A stretch of 53,118 nucleotides of DNA, from assembly GCA_024408855.1 (NCBI GenBank), contig JAKSUQ010000013.1, positions 1-53,118 of the forward strand, in the 5' to 3' direction. The translations under genes and the position numbers were made by a program. Every line of letters starts with the position of its first letter. Position 1 is the stretch's first letter. Of this stretch, positions 16,328 through 25,145 are shown in pieces. This stretch comes from a bacterium. GTDB lineage: Bacteria > Cyanobacteriota > Vampirovibrionia > Gastranaerophilales > Gastranaerophilaceae. The notes under the pieces were generated by a model that saw only the letters and a program-made list of their open reading frames with translations, ran no database searches and was not told the origin of the DNA.

Positions 16328-17332
16328 ATGGGAATGGCAGCATCACAAGCAAGATCTCAAGCCCTTACAGCAAGGATGAATAACGTTGAATACATGGGAC
16401 AGCAGATTAATCAACAAAGAACAACTCTGTCTAATCAAATCAACGCACTTTATAACAGCTTGCTCACAATGGATGTTCCTACGCCTCCAAGTGTTAGTAA
16501 TTATACAAAGGTAATTTACAACGGGTTGGATCAGGCCTCTGCATTTACATTGGGTAATATAACTCCAACCAGCGACAACTATTACACAATCGAATTTGCA
16601 TACCAAAGACCGGGGCATTTTCTTGCAGAATCAGACCGCGCTTACGCTGTACATGATAGTGAGCAGAACGTTTGGTCTGTTAATGATAATCCAATTTATC
16701 GATTATCAGATGATGCTCTTCACCAAATGGGTATTACACAGGACACAGTAAATAAGTATACTGAAGCGATAATGCACACATTTGCTGAGTATGGAGTAGG
16801 AGATGAAAACACTATACAAAATGATTGGGGACTATACTCACAAGAAACCGACGGAATAGTAAAAACATACTTTATAAGAATAAGTGATTTAGCATCTATT
16901 ACAAGTCAGGATGTAGCATATCCTCAACGTTATGAATATATTGCGAACGGTCTGTATACAGAAACCGAAACAAAGGAAAACTGCACCTTAACATTTGATT
17001 CATCAGGAAGGATTACAGAAGTAAGCGTCCCTATTTATGATGAAACTGATGAAACGGGTCGCAGATCGTTAACTTTAACTCCTGAAACTGTTACAGATAA
17101 CTTAGCATATGAGAATGCAATGAATGAATACACTTATGCACAAGCTATTTATGATCAACAAGTTGAAGAAATAAATGCAAAAACATCAATAATACAACAA
17201 GAAGATAGAAACTTGGAATTAAAACTCACAAGACTTGATACTGAAAGAAAAGCAATAGAGACAGAATTAGAAGCTGTTAATAAAGTTGTAGATGGAAATA
17301 TTGAAAAAAGCTTTAAAACTTTCAGCGGCTAA
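16328..17332 (+). CDS. Sigma-28-driven, filament-like coiled-coil protein (probable flagellar/T3-exported structural protein)
   Basis: A 334-residue protein of unrecognised family. Its N-terminal 45 residues (MAASQARSQALTARMNN and a glutamine-rich continuation) and C-terminal 70 residues (from QQEDRNLELKLTRLDTERK to the end) are helical heptad-type segments bracketing a beta-rich middle. This is the layout of flagellin and hook-associated proteins. No signal peptide is present, which fits type III export. An upstream in-frame ATG (16289) is rejected because it lies only 3 bp after the sigma-28 -10 box, before the predicted transcription start; the ATG at 16328 has an AAAGGA site 11 bp upstream. 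Function is inferred from promoter and shape. Confidence 0.7.
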   Translation: MGMAASQARSQALTARMNNVEYMGQQINQQRTTLSNQINALYNSLLTMDVPTPPSVSNYTKVIYNGLDQASAFTLGNITPTSDNYYTIEFAYQRPGHFLAESDRAYAVHDSEQNVWSVNDNPIYRLSDDALHQMGITQDTVNKYTEAIMHTFAEYGVGDENTIQNDWGLYSQETDGIVKTYFIRISDLASITSQDVAYPQRYEYIANGLYTETETKENCTLTFDSSGRITEVSVPIYDETDETGRRSLTLTPETVTDNLAYENAMNEYTYAQAIYDQQVEEINAKTSIIQQEDRNLELKLTRLDTERKAIETELEAVNKVVDGNIEKSFKTFSG

Positions 17333-17374
17333 ACAAGTTTTTCCCTGTTAAGGGTACATATAGTCGAAAAAGAT

Positions 17375-17399
17375 CGAGAGCCCCGACGAGGGGCTCTCG
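17375..17399. terminator. Strong intrinsic terminator
   Basis: CGAGAGCCCC and GGGGCTCTCG form a perfect 10-bp GC-rich stem with a GACGA loop, 42 bp after the filament-like gene and 43 bp from the convergent AAA gene end. A smaller CCCT-GTTA-AGGG hairpin precedes it (17343-17354). Confidence 0.85.
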
Positions 17400-17442
17400 T
17401 CGTTGTTTGATTAGTAACCTATTTTAGCAAACTCAAAATTAA

Positions 17443-18609
17443 TTATTTTAAATGTGAAAATTCACTAATTTCGCCGTCTGTTAATTTTAAACCATCTAAC
17501 GCATCCGCTATATACTTAATATCGAACTGTGCTTGCGGATTATTTATTCGATTTTTTAAATTTGTATTTTTGGCATTATCCATTATATTGTCCATATTTC
17601 TAAATGAACATTTTCTTTTTTCCATATTTTTAGCTATTTCAAATAACTTATCGCCGTTTTTGGATATTAAATCCTCATAATTCGGCAAATTACTTAAACT
17701 TTTTTTCATTGCTTCATAAAAAGCACATGCCTCAGGATAAGGCACCTCTACAATATTTTTGCTAAAACGGCTTAGTACAGCTCTGTCCAAAGCACCATCT
17801 GTCGGTGTAAAATTTACTGTTCCGATAAAAGTTACATTTGGGGCTTCTTCTTGAAGTCGGTCAATATAATTTATAAAAATATCTCTTTCTTCTATCTTAA
17901 AAAATCCATACCCGCCTCTTGTATCTTTTAGTTTTTCAGATGAAAAAATTAATTGATCTGCCTCATTCATTATTAAAACATAATCTTTATCCGGATGTTC
18001 TTTCCCGACTTTTATAGCCTCTTCAAAGACACCACAAAGCTTTTCAATAGATTCACCTGATGAGTGTCTTTCATAATCTGCAGCTGTAATTTCTTTATAC
18101 TCCGCTCCGATGGATTTTGCATATATTTTTGCGAAAAAAGACTTTCCATTTCCCGGATCACCATAAAACAAGAACCTATTGCTTGACTTAGGCATACCAC
18201 ATTCGACAATGAGCTTTTTATCAGCTTTTCTGTATGCTATCTTAGTTTCAAGAATTTCTTTTAGTTTATTGTTTATACTTTTACAAGTTTCTAATGTCGG
18301 TATTTTTTCATCATCTTCAAGAGTTCTGAATGTTCCTGAGTCCACTTTATTCTTTGCACTTCCCTTGATATCCTTCATAAGGAGCGGGAAATATCTTAAT
18401 GCAATTATCGTTGCTGAAGCAAAATATGCAACGGCAACGGCAAGCAAAAGCTTTTGTTTACTATTCAGTTGCTTCTCATCTTTAGATTTTTGAAGGGGTG
18501 CATCCTTACGGAAAGCAATACTATTATGAATCTGAGGGTTTTGCGCCATAGACATCTTATAAAAACTACGATTGCTAACCAATCCTTGTGATATCGGATA
18601 CAACATCAT
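17443..18609 (-). CDS. Membrane-anchored AAA+ ATPase with atypical Walker B
   Basis: A 388-residue protein with one hydrophobic segment (about 54-77) followed by an AAA+ module. Walker A is GDPGNGKS (about 150-157), the sensor-1 region is GTVNFTPTDGALD and an arginine-finger-like AVLSRFSK follows. The Walker B segment reads VLIMNEAD (about 211-218): the usual aspartate is asparagine, while the catalytic glutamate remains. The ATG at 18609 is chosen because GGGGGTG lies 5 bp upstream; an in-frame ATG at 18633 has no site. The closest resemblance is to membrane-remodelling or protein-unfolding AAA proteins such as the FtsH/BCS1-type core, without a protease domain. The substrate is unknown. Confidence 0.75.
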   Translation of the reverse strand: MMLYPISQGLVSNRSFYKMSMAQNPQIHNSIAFRKDAPLQKSKDEKQLNSKQKLLLAVAVAYFASATIIALRYFPLLMKDIKGSAKNKVDSGTFRTLEDDEKIPTLETCKSINNKLKEILETKIAYRKADKKLIVECGMPKSSNRFLFYGDPGNGKSFFAKIYAKSIGAEYKEITAADYERHSSGESIEKLCGVFEEAIKVGKEHPDKDYVLIMNEADQLIFSSEKLKDTRGGYGFFKIEERDIFINYIDRLQEEAPNVTFIGTVNFTPTDGALDRAVLSRFSKNIVEVPYPEACAFYEAMKKSLSNLPNYEDLISKNGDKLFEIAKNMEKRKCSFRNMDNIMDNAKNTNLKNRINNPQAQFDIKYIADALDGLKLTDGEISEFSHLK

Positions 18610-18748
18610 CAGCACCCCCACACATGCATACATCAGTATACTGCTTACTTAATACTAATATATAATACTGCTTAAACATACACCTACAAAATACAACATT
18701 CCGTACTACAATCATATAACAAAAATACTTGTATTTACAAGTTTTTTA

Positions 18749-19063
18749 TTAATATAATTCATGATAATCATTACCCAAATCGTCATTCCCTTGTCCGGAA
18801 CTTTCAGACTCACCTGTAATCACTTCTTTAAGAGTTTCCGCTAAATTTTCTCCATAGGACTTATTATTACTGCTAAATAAAGCTGCATATGCTGCCACCG
18901 GAGCCGTTAACGGTAATGTTACAACACCTATAAGCGTACGAAGACCCCCTCTAAAAGAAGGTGCCGTGGTTACAACAGGATCAGCTTTTTGCGACGAAAG
19001 ACCTTTGTTCCTTTGCACATAATTACTATTCGCAGAAAAACAGGATACAGGATTAATTTTCAT
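18749..19063 (-). CDS. Small FRG-tagged protein of unknown function
   Basis: A 104-residue protein starting MKINPVSCFSANSNY, with an SFRGG element at about residues 36-40, one hydrophobic stretch (about 42-66, GVVTLPLTAPVAAYAALF) and a Gly/Asp/Glu-rich tail. The ribosome site is a good GGAG 9 bp upstream. I recall N-terminal tags of this kind from many Gastranaerophilales proteins, but their purpose is not known to me. It lies upstream of the AAA ATPase gene, 139 bp away and in the same direction, so the two could be functionally linked. Confidence 0.65.
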   Translation of the reverse strand: MKINPVSCFSANSNYVQRNKGLSSQKADPVVTTAPSFRGGLRTLIGVVTLPLTAPVAAYAALFSSNNKSYGENLAETLKEVITGESESSGQGNDDLGNDYHELY

Positions 19064-19182
19064 GATAAATCTCCGCTTAATCTAATAATAAACACACTCT
19101 CATATATGGCAAATTAACATGACTAATATTATATGTCAATATCCGATAGATATCTCTTTATCAGTTATTTTTATTTAATTGC

Positions 19183-20178
19183 TTAAATCAAAAGTCTGTA
19201 GCAGATTTCTTCTATCAAATTCTTATCAAATACAGTTTTCTTATCTTCTGGTATTTTGAATAAAATTTCATCGATTTCGGATTCCGCAATATTTTGATTT
19301 ATTAAAAAAGAGGCATAATTTGGGTGGCATCCTCGTATTGCAGCAATATAATACGGCGTTGAATAGCCCCAATGCCTCGTTTCATAAAAAGGTTTTATAT
19401 TTTTACCGATAATCTTCAAAATTGAAAATACGTCATAATTCTTATCATATCTATCGTTTAAGTATTTTGTTATAAGTTCGGTACATAAGTTTCCGGCACC
19501 ACGTCCCATTCCGTACAAACTGCTATCTATTATAGTTTCCCTTGATGTTTCGAGTTTTAAAAGAGATTTTGTATTGGAAAAAGACAACTGCATACTATTA
19601 TGAGAGTGAAAACCCATTGCAATTCCGGCATTTAAGTTTTTATCAATAATATTAAAAACCTCTACGACATCTTTGCCATACATATTTCCAAGAGTATCCA
19701 CAATAGAAAATCCGTACGGATTAATCTCGTTTATTTCATCTATTAATTCCAATAATTCCTCTTTGGAATAAGTATTCGTACTCATAGGATTAGCAAAAAT
19801 ATCCCAATCCTTGAATTTTAAAGTTCTTATATAACGTAAAGCATCTTTTCGACTATGTTTCTTAAATGCAACCCTAATTTTTAAATTTTTATTTATGCAT
19901 TTTGACAAATATTTTTCATCATATTCACCATAGTTTATCATTAACGTGTATTTTTGATCCGGCAAAAGTCTATTTTCAAAATCAGTAATATCAGAATAAA
20001 AAGTTTTATCCTTACTAAAATTGCCGGACTGCTTTAAAAATCCACACTCTATAAAATCAATATGTGATTTGGAAAGGTTTTTAGATATATCTTGAATATT
20101 ATTATCTCCAAAATCCCAATCTATTACGTAACCACCGTCCCTTAAAGTGCAATCCAATACTTTTATATTCTTATTCAT
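19183..20178 (-). CDS. HMGL-like aldolase/acyltransferase domain protein (DRE-TIM metallolyase)
   Basis: A 331-residue TIM-barrel protein of the pyruvate carboxyltransferase/HMG-CoA-lyase-like superfamily. The signature LDCTLRDGGYVIDWDFGD holds the metal-binding aspartate and catalytic arginine, MGFHSHNSMQLSFSN supplies the two histidine ligands, and a glycine-rich YGMGRGAGNLCTEL follows. Relatives include 4-hydroxy-2-oxovalerate aldolase and citramalate/homocitrate synthases, but the C-terminal domain seen here is short and matches aldolase-like members often found in envelope gene clusters. It lies 6 bp after murF in one operon. Substrate unknown. Confidence 0.7.
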   Translation of the reverse strand: MNKNIKVLDCTLRDGGYVIDWDFGDNNIQDISKNLSKSHIDFIECGFLKQSGNFSKDKTFYSDITDFENRLLPDQKYTLMINYGEYDEKYLSKCINKNLKIRVAFKKHSRKDALRYIRTLKFKDWDIFANPMSTNTYSKEELLELIDEINEINPYGFSIVDTLGNMYGKDVVEVFNIIDKNLNAGIAMGFHSHNSMQLSFSNTKSLLKLETSRETIIDSSLYGMGRGAGNLCTELITKYLNDRYDKNYDVFSILKIIGKNIKPFYETRHWGYSTPYYIAAIRGCHPNYASFLINQNIAESEIDEILFKIPEDKKTVFDKNLIEEICYRLLI

Positions 20179-20184
20179 ACAAAT

Positions 20185-21510
20185 TTAATTACCCAAAGAT
20201 TCTATTATTCTTTCGAATTTCATACTTCTTGATGCTTTTAAAAACAATGTAGAATCGTGTGAAATATTATCTTTTATATAATTTACCGCTTCATCTATAT
20301 TATTGTAATAAACAGAATTGCAATTATTTATCATATTCTTAATATTTTCAGCCAAATTTCCGATAGTGATAACAGTCGTATTTTTATCTAAGTTCTTGTG
20401 ATTATTGATATATTCACCAAGTTCTTTATGATACTGAACTTCATTTTCACCTAACTCACCCATATCACCAAGTATCAATGTATATTGCGGATACAATTCA
20501 AATATAGAATCTACAAAAACCCTCATAGAATCAGGATTTGCATTATAACTATCATTAATTATTTTGTATTCACCTGCATTTACAGTTTCCCAGCGTTTTT
20601 CAATCGGTTTATATTTTTTTAAGCCTCTTTTTATCTGCTCAATAGACATTCCGAAAGATTTTCCACAATTAATTGAAGATAAAGAGTTTTCAATATTGTA
20701 GTCCCCACCGACATTTAGCTCATATTCATTACCTTCATAGATAAACTTAGAATAGTTTGTACTTTTTTCAATAATTTCGACATCACTAAGCGAATAATAT
20801 ATCTGCCTGCCGTCAAATTCAACAGTATTTTTTATTAACTCATCATTATGAGCAATAAAGGTATCCCCTCTTTGGTATTTTACGATTTCACATTTTGCTT
20901 TTGCAATATTTTCTCTTGACCCGAGCCTGCCGATATGAGCAGTCCCCACATTTGCTATAATTGTTACATCCGGCTCAGCATATTTGGATAAAAGTTCAAT
21001 TTCACCCAAACCTCGCATCCCCATTTCCAAAACCAGAACTTCCGTATCATCAGGCATTTCAAAAATTGTTTGACAAAAACCTATTTCATTATTGTGATTT
21101 AAAGGCGTCCTAAAAGTCTTAAAATTTTCACTTAAGACGCTTGCCGTTAACTCTTTTACAGTAGTTTTTCCTGAACTTCCGGTTACAGCAACAACTCCGA
21201 CATTCAATTTATTTCTTCTGTAATTTGCCATCTGCATATAAGCAGTTAAGGTATCTTTTACTTTCAATATGCATCTTGAAGAATATTCTTTCGGTAAAAC
21301 ATAGTCCTTGGTAACAAAAGCACCGCACGCACCTTTTGCAAGTGCTTCATTAATATAATTTTCCCCATCAAATGATGCACCTTTTAACGGCAAATAAAAA
21401 TCCCCCTCAATTATTGTTCTTGTATCAGTCGAAAGAGATATCTCCATATCTTCGATATACGTGGAAAGTACTTCTGCATCCGTTACCTTAAGAATTTCAC
21501 TTATCTTCAT
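20185..21510 (-). CDS. murF: UDP-N-acetylmuramoyl-tripeptide--D-alanyl-D-alanine ligase
   Basis: A 441-residue Mur ligase that adds D-Ala-D-Ala to the UDP-MurNAc-tripeptide in the cytoplasm. The N-terminal MurF-type domain includes STDTRTIIEGDFYLPLKGAS in part, the ATP loop is GSSGKTT (111-117), the central region has NHNNEIGFCQTIF and EMGMRGLGEI, and the C-terminal domain begins with NDSYNANPDSM. The length is normal for MurF. It lies 2 bp from the upstream endonuclease IV-like gene and 6 bp from the downstream aldolase-like gene, away from the usual mur cluster. Confidence 0.95.
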   Translation of the reverse strand: MKISEILKVTDAEVLSTYIEDMEISLSTDTRTIIEGDFYLPLKGASFDGENYINEALAKGACGAFVTKDYVLPKEYSSRCILKVKDTLTAYMQMANYRRNKLNVGVVAVTGSSGKTTVKELTASVLSENFKTFRTPLNHNNEIGFCQTIFEMPDDTEVLVLEMGMRGLGEIELLSKYAEPDVTIIANVGTAHIGRLGSRENIAKAKCEIVKYQRGDTFIAHNDELIKNTVEFDGRQIYYSLSDVEIIEKSTNYSKFIYEGNEYELNVGGDYNIENSLSSINCGKSFGMSIEQIKRGLKKYKPIEKRWETVNAGEYKIINDSYNANPDSMRVFVDSIFELYPQYTLILGDMGELGENEVQYHKELGEYINNHKNLDKNTTVITIGNLAENIKNMINNCNSVYYNNIDEAVNYIKDNISHDSTLFLKASRSMKFERIIESLGN

Positions 21511-21512
21511 AT

Positions 21513-22331
21513 TTACAAACTCATATAATAATCTTTTAACAACTTTGTATCATCCTCAATATTAGGGCTTTCACAAACAATAACCCCCTTAACCCCGAAT
21601 GACTTAAACGCTTTCAACAAATCCTTATAATTAAAATCCGATTCTTCTAAGTTCAAATGTTTCTTTTCACCCTTTGACGAATAATCAATTCCGGCAATAT
21701 GTGCATGGAAATTGTCTATCGCAGTTTGCCCTAAATTATTTCCAATTTTCTCAAAAATAGAAGAAAATTCATCATACGTATTCCAAAATCCGTTATATCT
21801 CGCATGAATATGTGAAAAATCAACGCATGGCAATACAAATTCAAACTCTTTTGAAATCCGTATAATTTCATCTAAATCTCCCCATTGAGTAGATTTGCCT
21901 GTTGTTTCCGGCCTTATCCAAATACGATTATCTGTCTTTTTCAATGTATTAGCAATAATTTCAGTTTGTTTTTTTATGTTGTTATAGACCAATGCCGAGT
22001 CTTGACTTAAATAAAACCCTGCATGATAGGTTATACTGTACCCTCCAAGCTCATTCGCCATTTCAGCAGTTTCAATTATCCGTTGAACGCTTGCTACGAC
22101 TTTTTCCTCTTCTCTTGCATTGAGATTAACGTAAAACGGAGCATGTGCAGTTATAATCTTACCGGAAGTCTTAACATCATTCTTACTTGCCTCTGAAATC
22201 CTTACGCCATGAACAAATTCTAATTCTATTCCATCCAAACCCATTTCGTCATGGATTTCAAAACCTCTTTTATATCCCTTAGTACCGGCTTTCAACGGAA
22301 CACCGGCTGTCAAAAAATAAAGTTTATCCAT
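21513..22331 (-). CDS. Endonuclease IV-like TIM-barrel protein
   Basis: A 272-residue xylose-isomerase-like TIM barrel resembling the AP endonuclease IV (Nfo) family, particularly the shorter divergent branch. Candidate metal ligands sit in ITAHAPFYVNL, ITYHAGFYLS, RPETTGKSTQWGDLDE, CVDFSHIHARYNG and FHAHIAGIDYSSKGEKKHLN. Endonuclease IV cleaves DNA at abasic sites using three zinc ions. The ligand set looks complete, so activity is plausible. The 3' neighbour is murF (2-bp spacing) and the 5' neighbour the Fmt-like gene, so the operon mixes repair with envelope and translation genes. A sugar-phosphate isomerase role remains possible. Confidence 0.75.
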   Translation of the reverse strand: MDKLYFLTAGVPLKAGTKGYKRGFEIHDEMGLDGIELEFVHGVRISEASKNDVKTSGKIITAHAPFYVNLNAREEEKVVASVQRIIETAEMANELGGYSITYHAGFYLSQDSALVYNNIKKQTEIIANTLKKTDNRIWIRPETTGKSTQWGDLDEIIRISKEFEFVLPCVDFSHIHARYNGFWNTYDEFSSIFEKIGNNLGQTAIDNFHAHIAGIDYSSKGEKKHLNLEESDFNYKDLLKAFKSFGVKGVIVCESPNIEDDTKLLKDYYMSL

Positions 22332-23273
22332 TTACTTAAATTCTTCTCCAATCTTTGGATTGACTATTCTTATAAAATCTTTGCTATCGCCGATAAAAAA
22401 GCTGCCAAACTGTAAAACAGTCGGTACTAAAAGCCCTTTTGCAGTTGCTATAAAAAATTTATCGTCTTCAATTTTGGAAACAGTACCGGCCGGATGAGGG
22501 ATTGAAAAAGCATCAGAAGCAACCTCAGCTTTTATTATTTTCATTATGTTCCCCCTAAAGATTGTATTAGCTAATATAAACGGGTTTAAAGCACGAATAA
22601 GTCTTTCTATTTCCTCTGCGGTTCGATTATAATTTATGTAAGTTTCCTGAGCCGAAACCGAAGCCCCTGATATAAAAGCTCCTTTAGGCTGCTTAATTTT
22701 AGGCAACGGTTGGGTTTCATAAGCACTTAGCACTTGCAATAAAAGTTCAACTCCCAAAACATTAAGTTCATTAAACAAAGTCCCCATCGTTGCTTTTAAA
22801 GGTATTTTGTACGGTTTTTGTGCAATTATATCACCGGTATCAAAATCCGAATCCATAAAATGAATTGTTACCCCTGTTTCAGTTTCACCATTCATAAGAA
22901 CTCTGGAATAAGGATTACCGCCCCTGTATTTTGGTAACATTGACGGATGAACATTAATAAAACCGTCTTTTACTGTATTTAATAGAGCTTGCGGTATTTT
23001 GTAATTAAACGAGCACACAACCGCAACATCTACATCTAATCGTCTTATTTTATCCAATAATTGCGGTTCGTCCAGCTCATCATAATCAATATAATTAAGT
23101 CCTCTGTTAAGAACAAAATCCCTGAAATTTTTGAACATATTATGAGTTTTTTTCGGCCCCATAACACCTACTATGTTAACTCCGGACATAAGCAAACCGT
23201 CAAGTCCGATATATGCCATATCAGGAATTCCTACAAAAAGTATTCTCTTTTTAAATAAAGTTCTGTTAAACAT
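22332..23273 (-). CDS. Formyltransferase-family protein (methionyl-tRNA formyltransferase-like)
   Basis: A 313-residue protein with a formyl_trans_N domain (about 8-185) and a C-terminal domain like that of Fmt. The active-site blocks are INVHPSMLPKYRGGNPYSR and GVTIHFMDSDFDTGDII, retaining the Asn-His-Asp set expected for 10-formyltetrahydrofolate-dependent transfer. The C-terminal half shows the Fmt-like RTAEEIERLIRALNPF and PAGTVSKI. The size agrees with Fmt (about 315). The first-motif sequence is less typical than the Fmt SLLPRWRG, so a sugar-amine formyltransferase is an alternative. It abuts the endonuclease IV-like gene with no gap and overlaps crcB by 8 bp. Confidence 0.75.
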   Translation of the reverse strand: MFNRTLFKKRILFVGIPDMAYIGLDGLLMSGVNIVGVMGPKKTHNMFKNFRDFVLNRGLNYIDYDELDEPQLLDKIRRLDVDVAVVCSFNYKIPQALLNTVKDGFINVHPSMLPKYRGGNPYSRVLMNGETETGVTIHFMDSDFDTGDIIAQKPYKIPLKATMGTLFNELNVLGVELLLQVLSAYETQPLPKIKQPKGAFISGASVSAQETYINYNRTAEEIERLIRALNPFILANTIFRGNIMKIIKAEVASDAFSIPHPAGTVSKIEDDKFFIATAKGLLVPTVLQFGSFFIGDSKDFIRIVNPKIGEEFK

Positions 23274-23637
23274 ATTTCTTCACCAAGACCACTCCAAGTA
23301 TAACCGAAATTGTACAAATTAACAAACTTGTTAAGATATACATACAACCTCTCAAATAATCCCCTAATTGAAGATAATGAAGCACCTCTAATGATAACGC
23401 ACTTAACGTACTCAATCCACCACAGAAACCGGTTATAAGAAAAATTTGGGTAGTTGAATTTAATTGCCCTTTACTTACAATGTATGTAAAAACTATGGTT
23501 GCAATCAAACATCCAAGAAAATTTGCAAACATAGTACAAAGCGGGAAATAAGCTGTCTTAGGCAAAATTAAATACAACATGTATCTAACGGTTGCCCCAA
23601 TTCCTCCACCTAAGAAAACTGCCATTGCATTAATCAT
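23266..23637 (-). CDS. crcB: Fluoride channel CrcB/Fluc
   Basis: A 123-residue four-helix membrane protein that exports fluoride as a dual-topology dimer. Signature elements are FLGGGIGATVRYMLY, the pore asparagine in FANFLGCLIA and TGFCGGLSTLSALS. The ATG at 23637 is chosen because AAGGAG lies 7 bp upstream; an earlier in-frame start at 23655 has no site. It overlaps the HAD phosphatase gene by 8 bp and the Fmt-like gene by 8 bp. No fluoride riboswitch was seen; expression would come from the HAD gene promoter. Confidence 0.93.
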   Translation of the reverse strand: MINAMAVFLGGGIGATVRYMLYLILPKTAYFPLCTMFANFLGCLIATIVFTYIVSKGQLNSTTQIFLITGFCGGLSTLSALSLEVLHYLQLGDYLRGCMYILTSLLICTISVILGVVLVKKYV

Positions 23638-24331
23638 GAAAACACTCCTTAACATTTTTCGGTATTTCTAACAGTTTTCTGTCAAACTGAGTAAAATCGG
23701 TAATTATTGAACTAACTCCGTCAATTTTTTTATAATATTCAACAGACTCTAACGACGCCATTGCTATAATTTTACCAATACCTGCACTTTTTGCGGAATT
23801 AATACCTGCAATCGCGTCTTCAATAACAATACAATCTTTTGGAGAAAGTCCGATTTTTTCAGAAGCAATTAAGAATATATCAGGAGCAGGCTTTCCGGGT
23901 ATTGTACCGTCTGAATATACAATTTTATCAATATCAAACCACTTGTTCAAATGAAAATTATTGATATAAAATTCGACATTGTCCCACTCGGACATTGTAG
24001 CAATCGTTGACGGTATATTATTTTGTCGTACGTAATCCAATAATTCAACAGCTCCGGTGGCAAGTTTAAAATTTTTCGGATCTGCCAAACAACGCTGCCT
24101 ATACAACCCCTCTTTTTCTTTTGAATATTTTTCAACCATTTCTGCATCAGGTTTTTTCCCGATAGCATATTCTATTATATCTTCATTTGTATGCCCGAAC
24201 ATTTTATCCCGCATTTCCTCATCTGTAAAGGAATAACCTCTGATTTCCTTGGAAAAATCACGCCAAGCATCATAATGAAGTTGAGAGTCCCAATATAATG
24301 TACCGTTAAAGTCAAAAATTATACCTTTCAA
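23630..24331 (-). CDS. HAD-superfamily hydrolase, beta-phosphoglucomutase-like
   Basis: A 233-residue HAD phosphatase/mutase with an alpha-helical cap inserted after motif I. Motif I is FDFNGTLYWDS, in which the second aspartate of the usual DxDGT is asparagine. Motif II is in IPSTIATMSEW, motif III near PGKPAPD and motif IV is IVIEDAIAGINSAKSAG. The family hydrolyses or isomerises small sugar phosphates; the Asn may lower mutase activity or shift specificity. The start is a TTG with a strong AAGGAGGG site 7 bp upstream. It is the first gene of the operon running to the aldolase-like gene. Confidence 0.85.
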   Translation of the reverse strand: MKGIIFDFNGTLYWDSQLHYDAWRDFSKEIRGYSFTDEEMRDKMFGHTNEDIIEYAIGKKPDAEMVEKYSKEKEGLYRQRCLADPKNFKLATGAVELLDYVRQNNIPSTIATMSEWDNVEFYINNFHLNKWFDIDKIVYSDGTIPGKPAPDIFLIASEKIGLSPKDCIVIEDAIAGINSAKSAGIGKIIAMASLESVEYYKKIDGVSSIITDFTQFDRKLLEIPKNVKECFHD

Positions 24332-24428
24332 AAGCTATCCCTCCTTGTTTTATTATATTTGTTAAAATTTATAATGCAAAAATTCATTGTCATATTTAGC
24401 AGAATCAAATATTTTTCACAATTTAGGT

Positions 24429-24456
24429 TTGTAATTTAAATTAAATATGCTAAAAT
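24429..24456 (+). promoter_or_regulatory. Promoter of the PilZ gene
   Basis: TTGTAA (24429-24434), a 16-bp spacer and TAAAAT (24451-24456), with TG plus one base before the -10 (TGCTAAAAT). The ATG follows 21 bp later behind AGGAGG. Confidence 0.55.
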
Positions 24457-24477
24457 GTGATTATAATAGGAGGAGTT

Positions 24478-25116
24478 ATGAGATTTAATTTAAGTATTAA
24501 TGACATTAAATATGTTAAGATATTGCTCAAAGATAATCATAATAACCCTGAACTCATTAGAGCGGCTATGCGTAGCGTTGATGATCTTGAAATTGTGGTA
24601 TGCCTACCACAAGACAGCATTCATGAGATTAAAACACCACAAGAAGTTACATTAAGCATTGTCTGCGAAGAAGGATTGTACAGGACAAAAACCAAGCTAA
24701 AATCCATATCAATTAAGGACAACTTTTTATTGTTATTCTTAGAAACGCCAAGTGGAATTGAATATCAACAAAACAGAGAATTTTTCAGGGTTCAAATGTC
24801 ATATAATTGTGCTTATTATGTAACTATGGGTGAAGAAGTAAAAAATTATACCGGAATAACAAAAGATATTTCGGCTAACGGTGTAAGTATAATATTACCA
24901 ACCCTTGCCGTTTCAGAAGATGATGCTGAACTTGAAATGATGATAGAGGAAAGATTAATACATACAAAGGTTCGCTATGTAAGAAGTGAAGCATTAAACG
25001 ACAAATACTTAATTTCATTTACTTATACAGACATTAAAAATTCTGATAGAGATTATATATCCAAGACTTGCCTACAAAAGCAACTTGAACGAAAACGCAA
25101 TTATACTTCATTGTAA
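24478..25116 (+). CDS. PilZ-domain c-di-GMP receptor (YcgR-like)
   Basis: A 212-residue protein with an N-terminal YcgR-N-like beta domain (about 1-98) and a C-terminal PilZ domain. The c-di-GMP motifs are intact: NREFFRV (RxxxR) and KDISANGVSI (DxSxxG). It is monocistronic or paired with the downstream Skp gene (29-bp gap). The ATG at 24478 follows an AGGAGG site at once and replaces an in-frame upstream start at 24457. With the PilZ gene in the fliP operon and the diguanylate cyclase at 35454 it makes up a c-di-GMP control set for motility or surface behaviour. Confidence 0.85.
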   Translation: MRFNLSINDIKYVKILLKDNHNNPELIRAAMRSVDDLEIVVCLPQDSIHEIKTPQEVTLSIVCEEGLYRTKTKLKSISIKDNFLLLFLETPSGIEYQQNREFFRVQMSYNCAYYVTMGEEVKNYTGITKDISANGVSIILPTLAVSEDDAELEMMIEERLIHTKVRYVRSEALNDKYLISFTYTDIKNSDRDYISKTCLQKQLERKRNYTSL

Positions 25117-25145
25117 TAAACAATTTAAACGGAGATGAGAACGAT

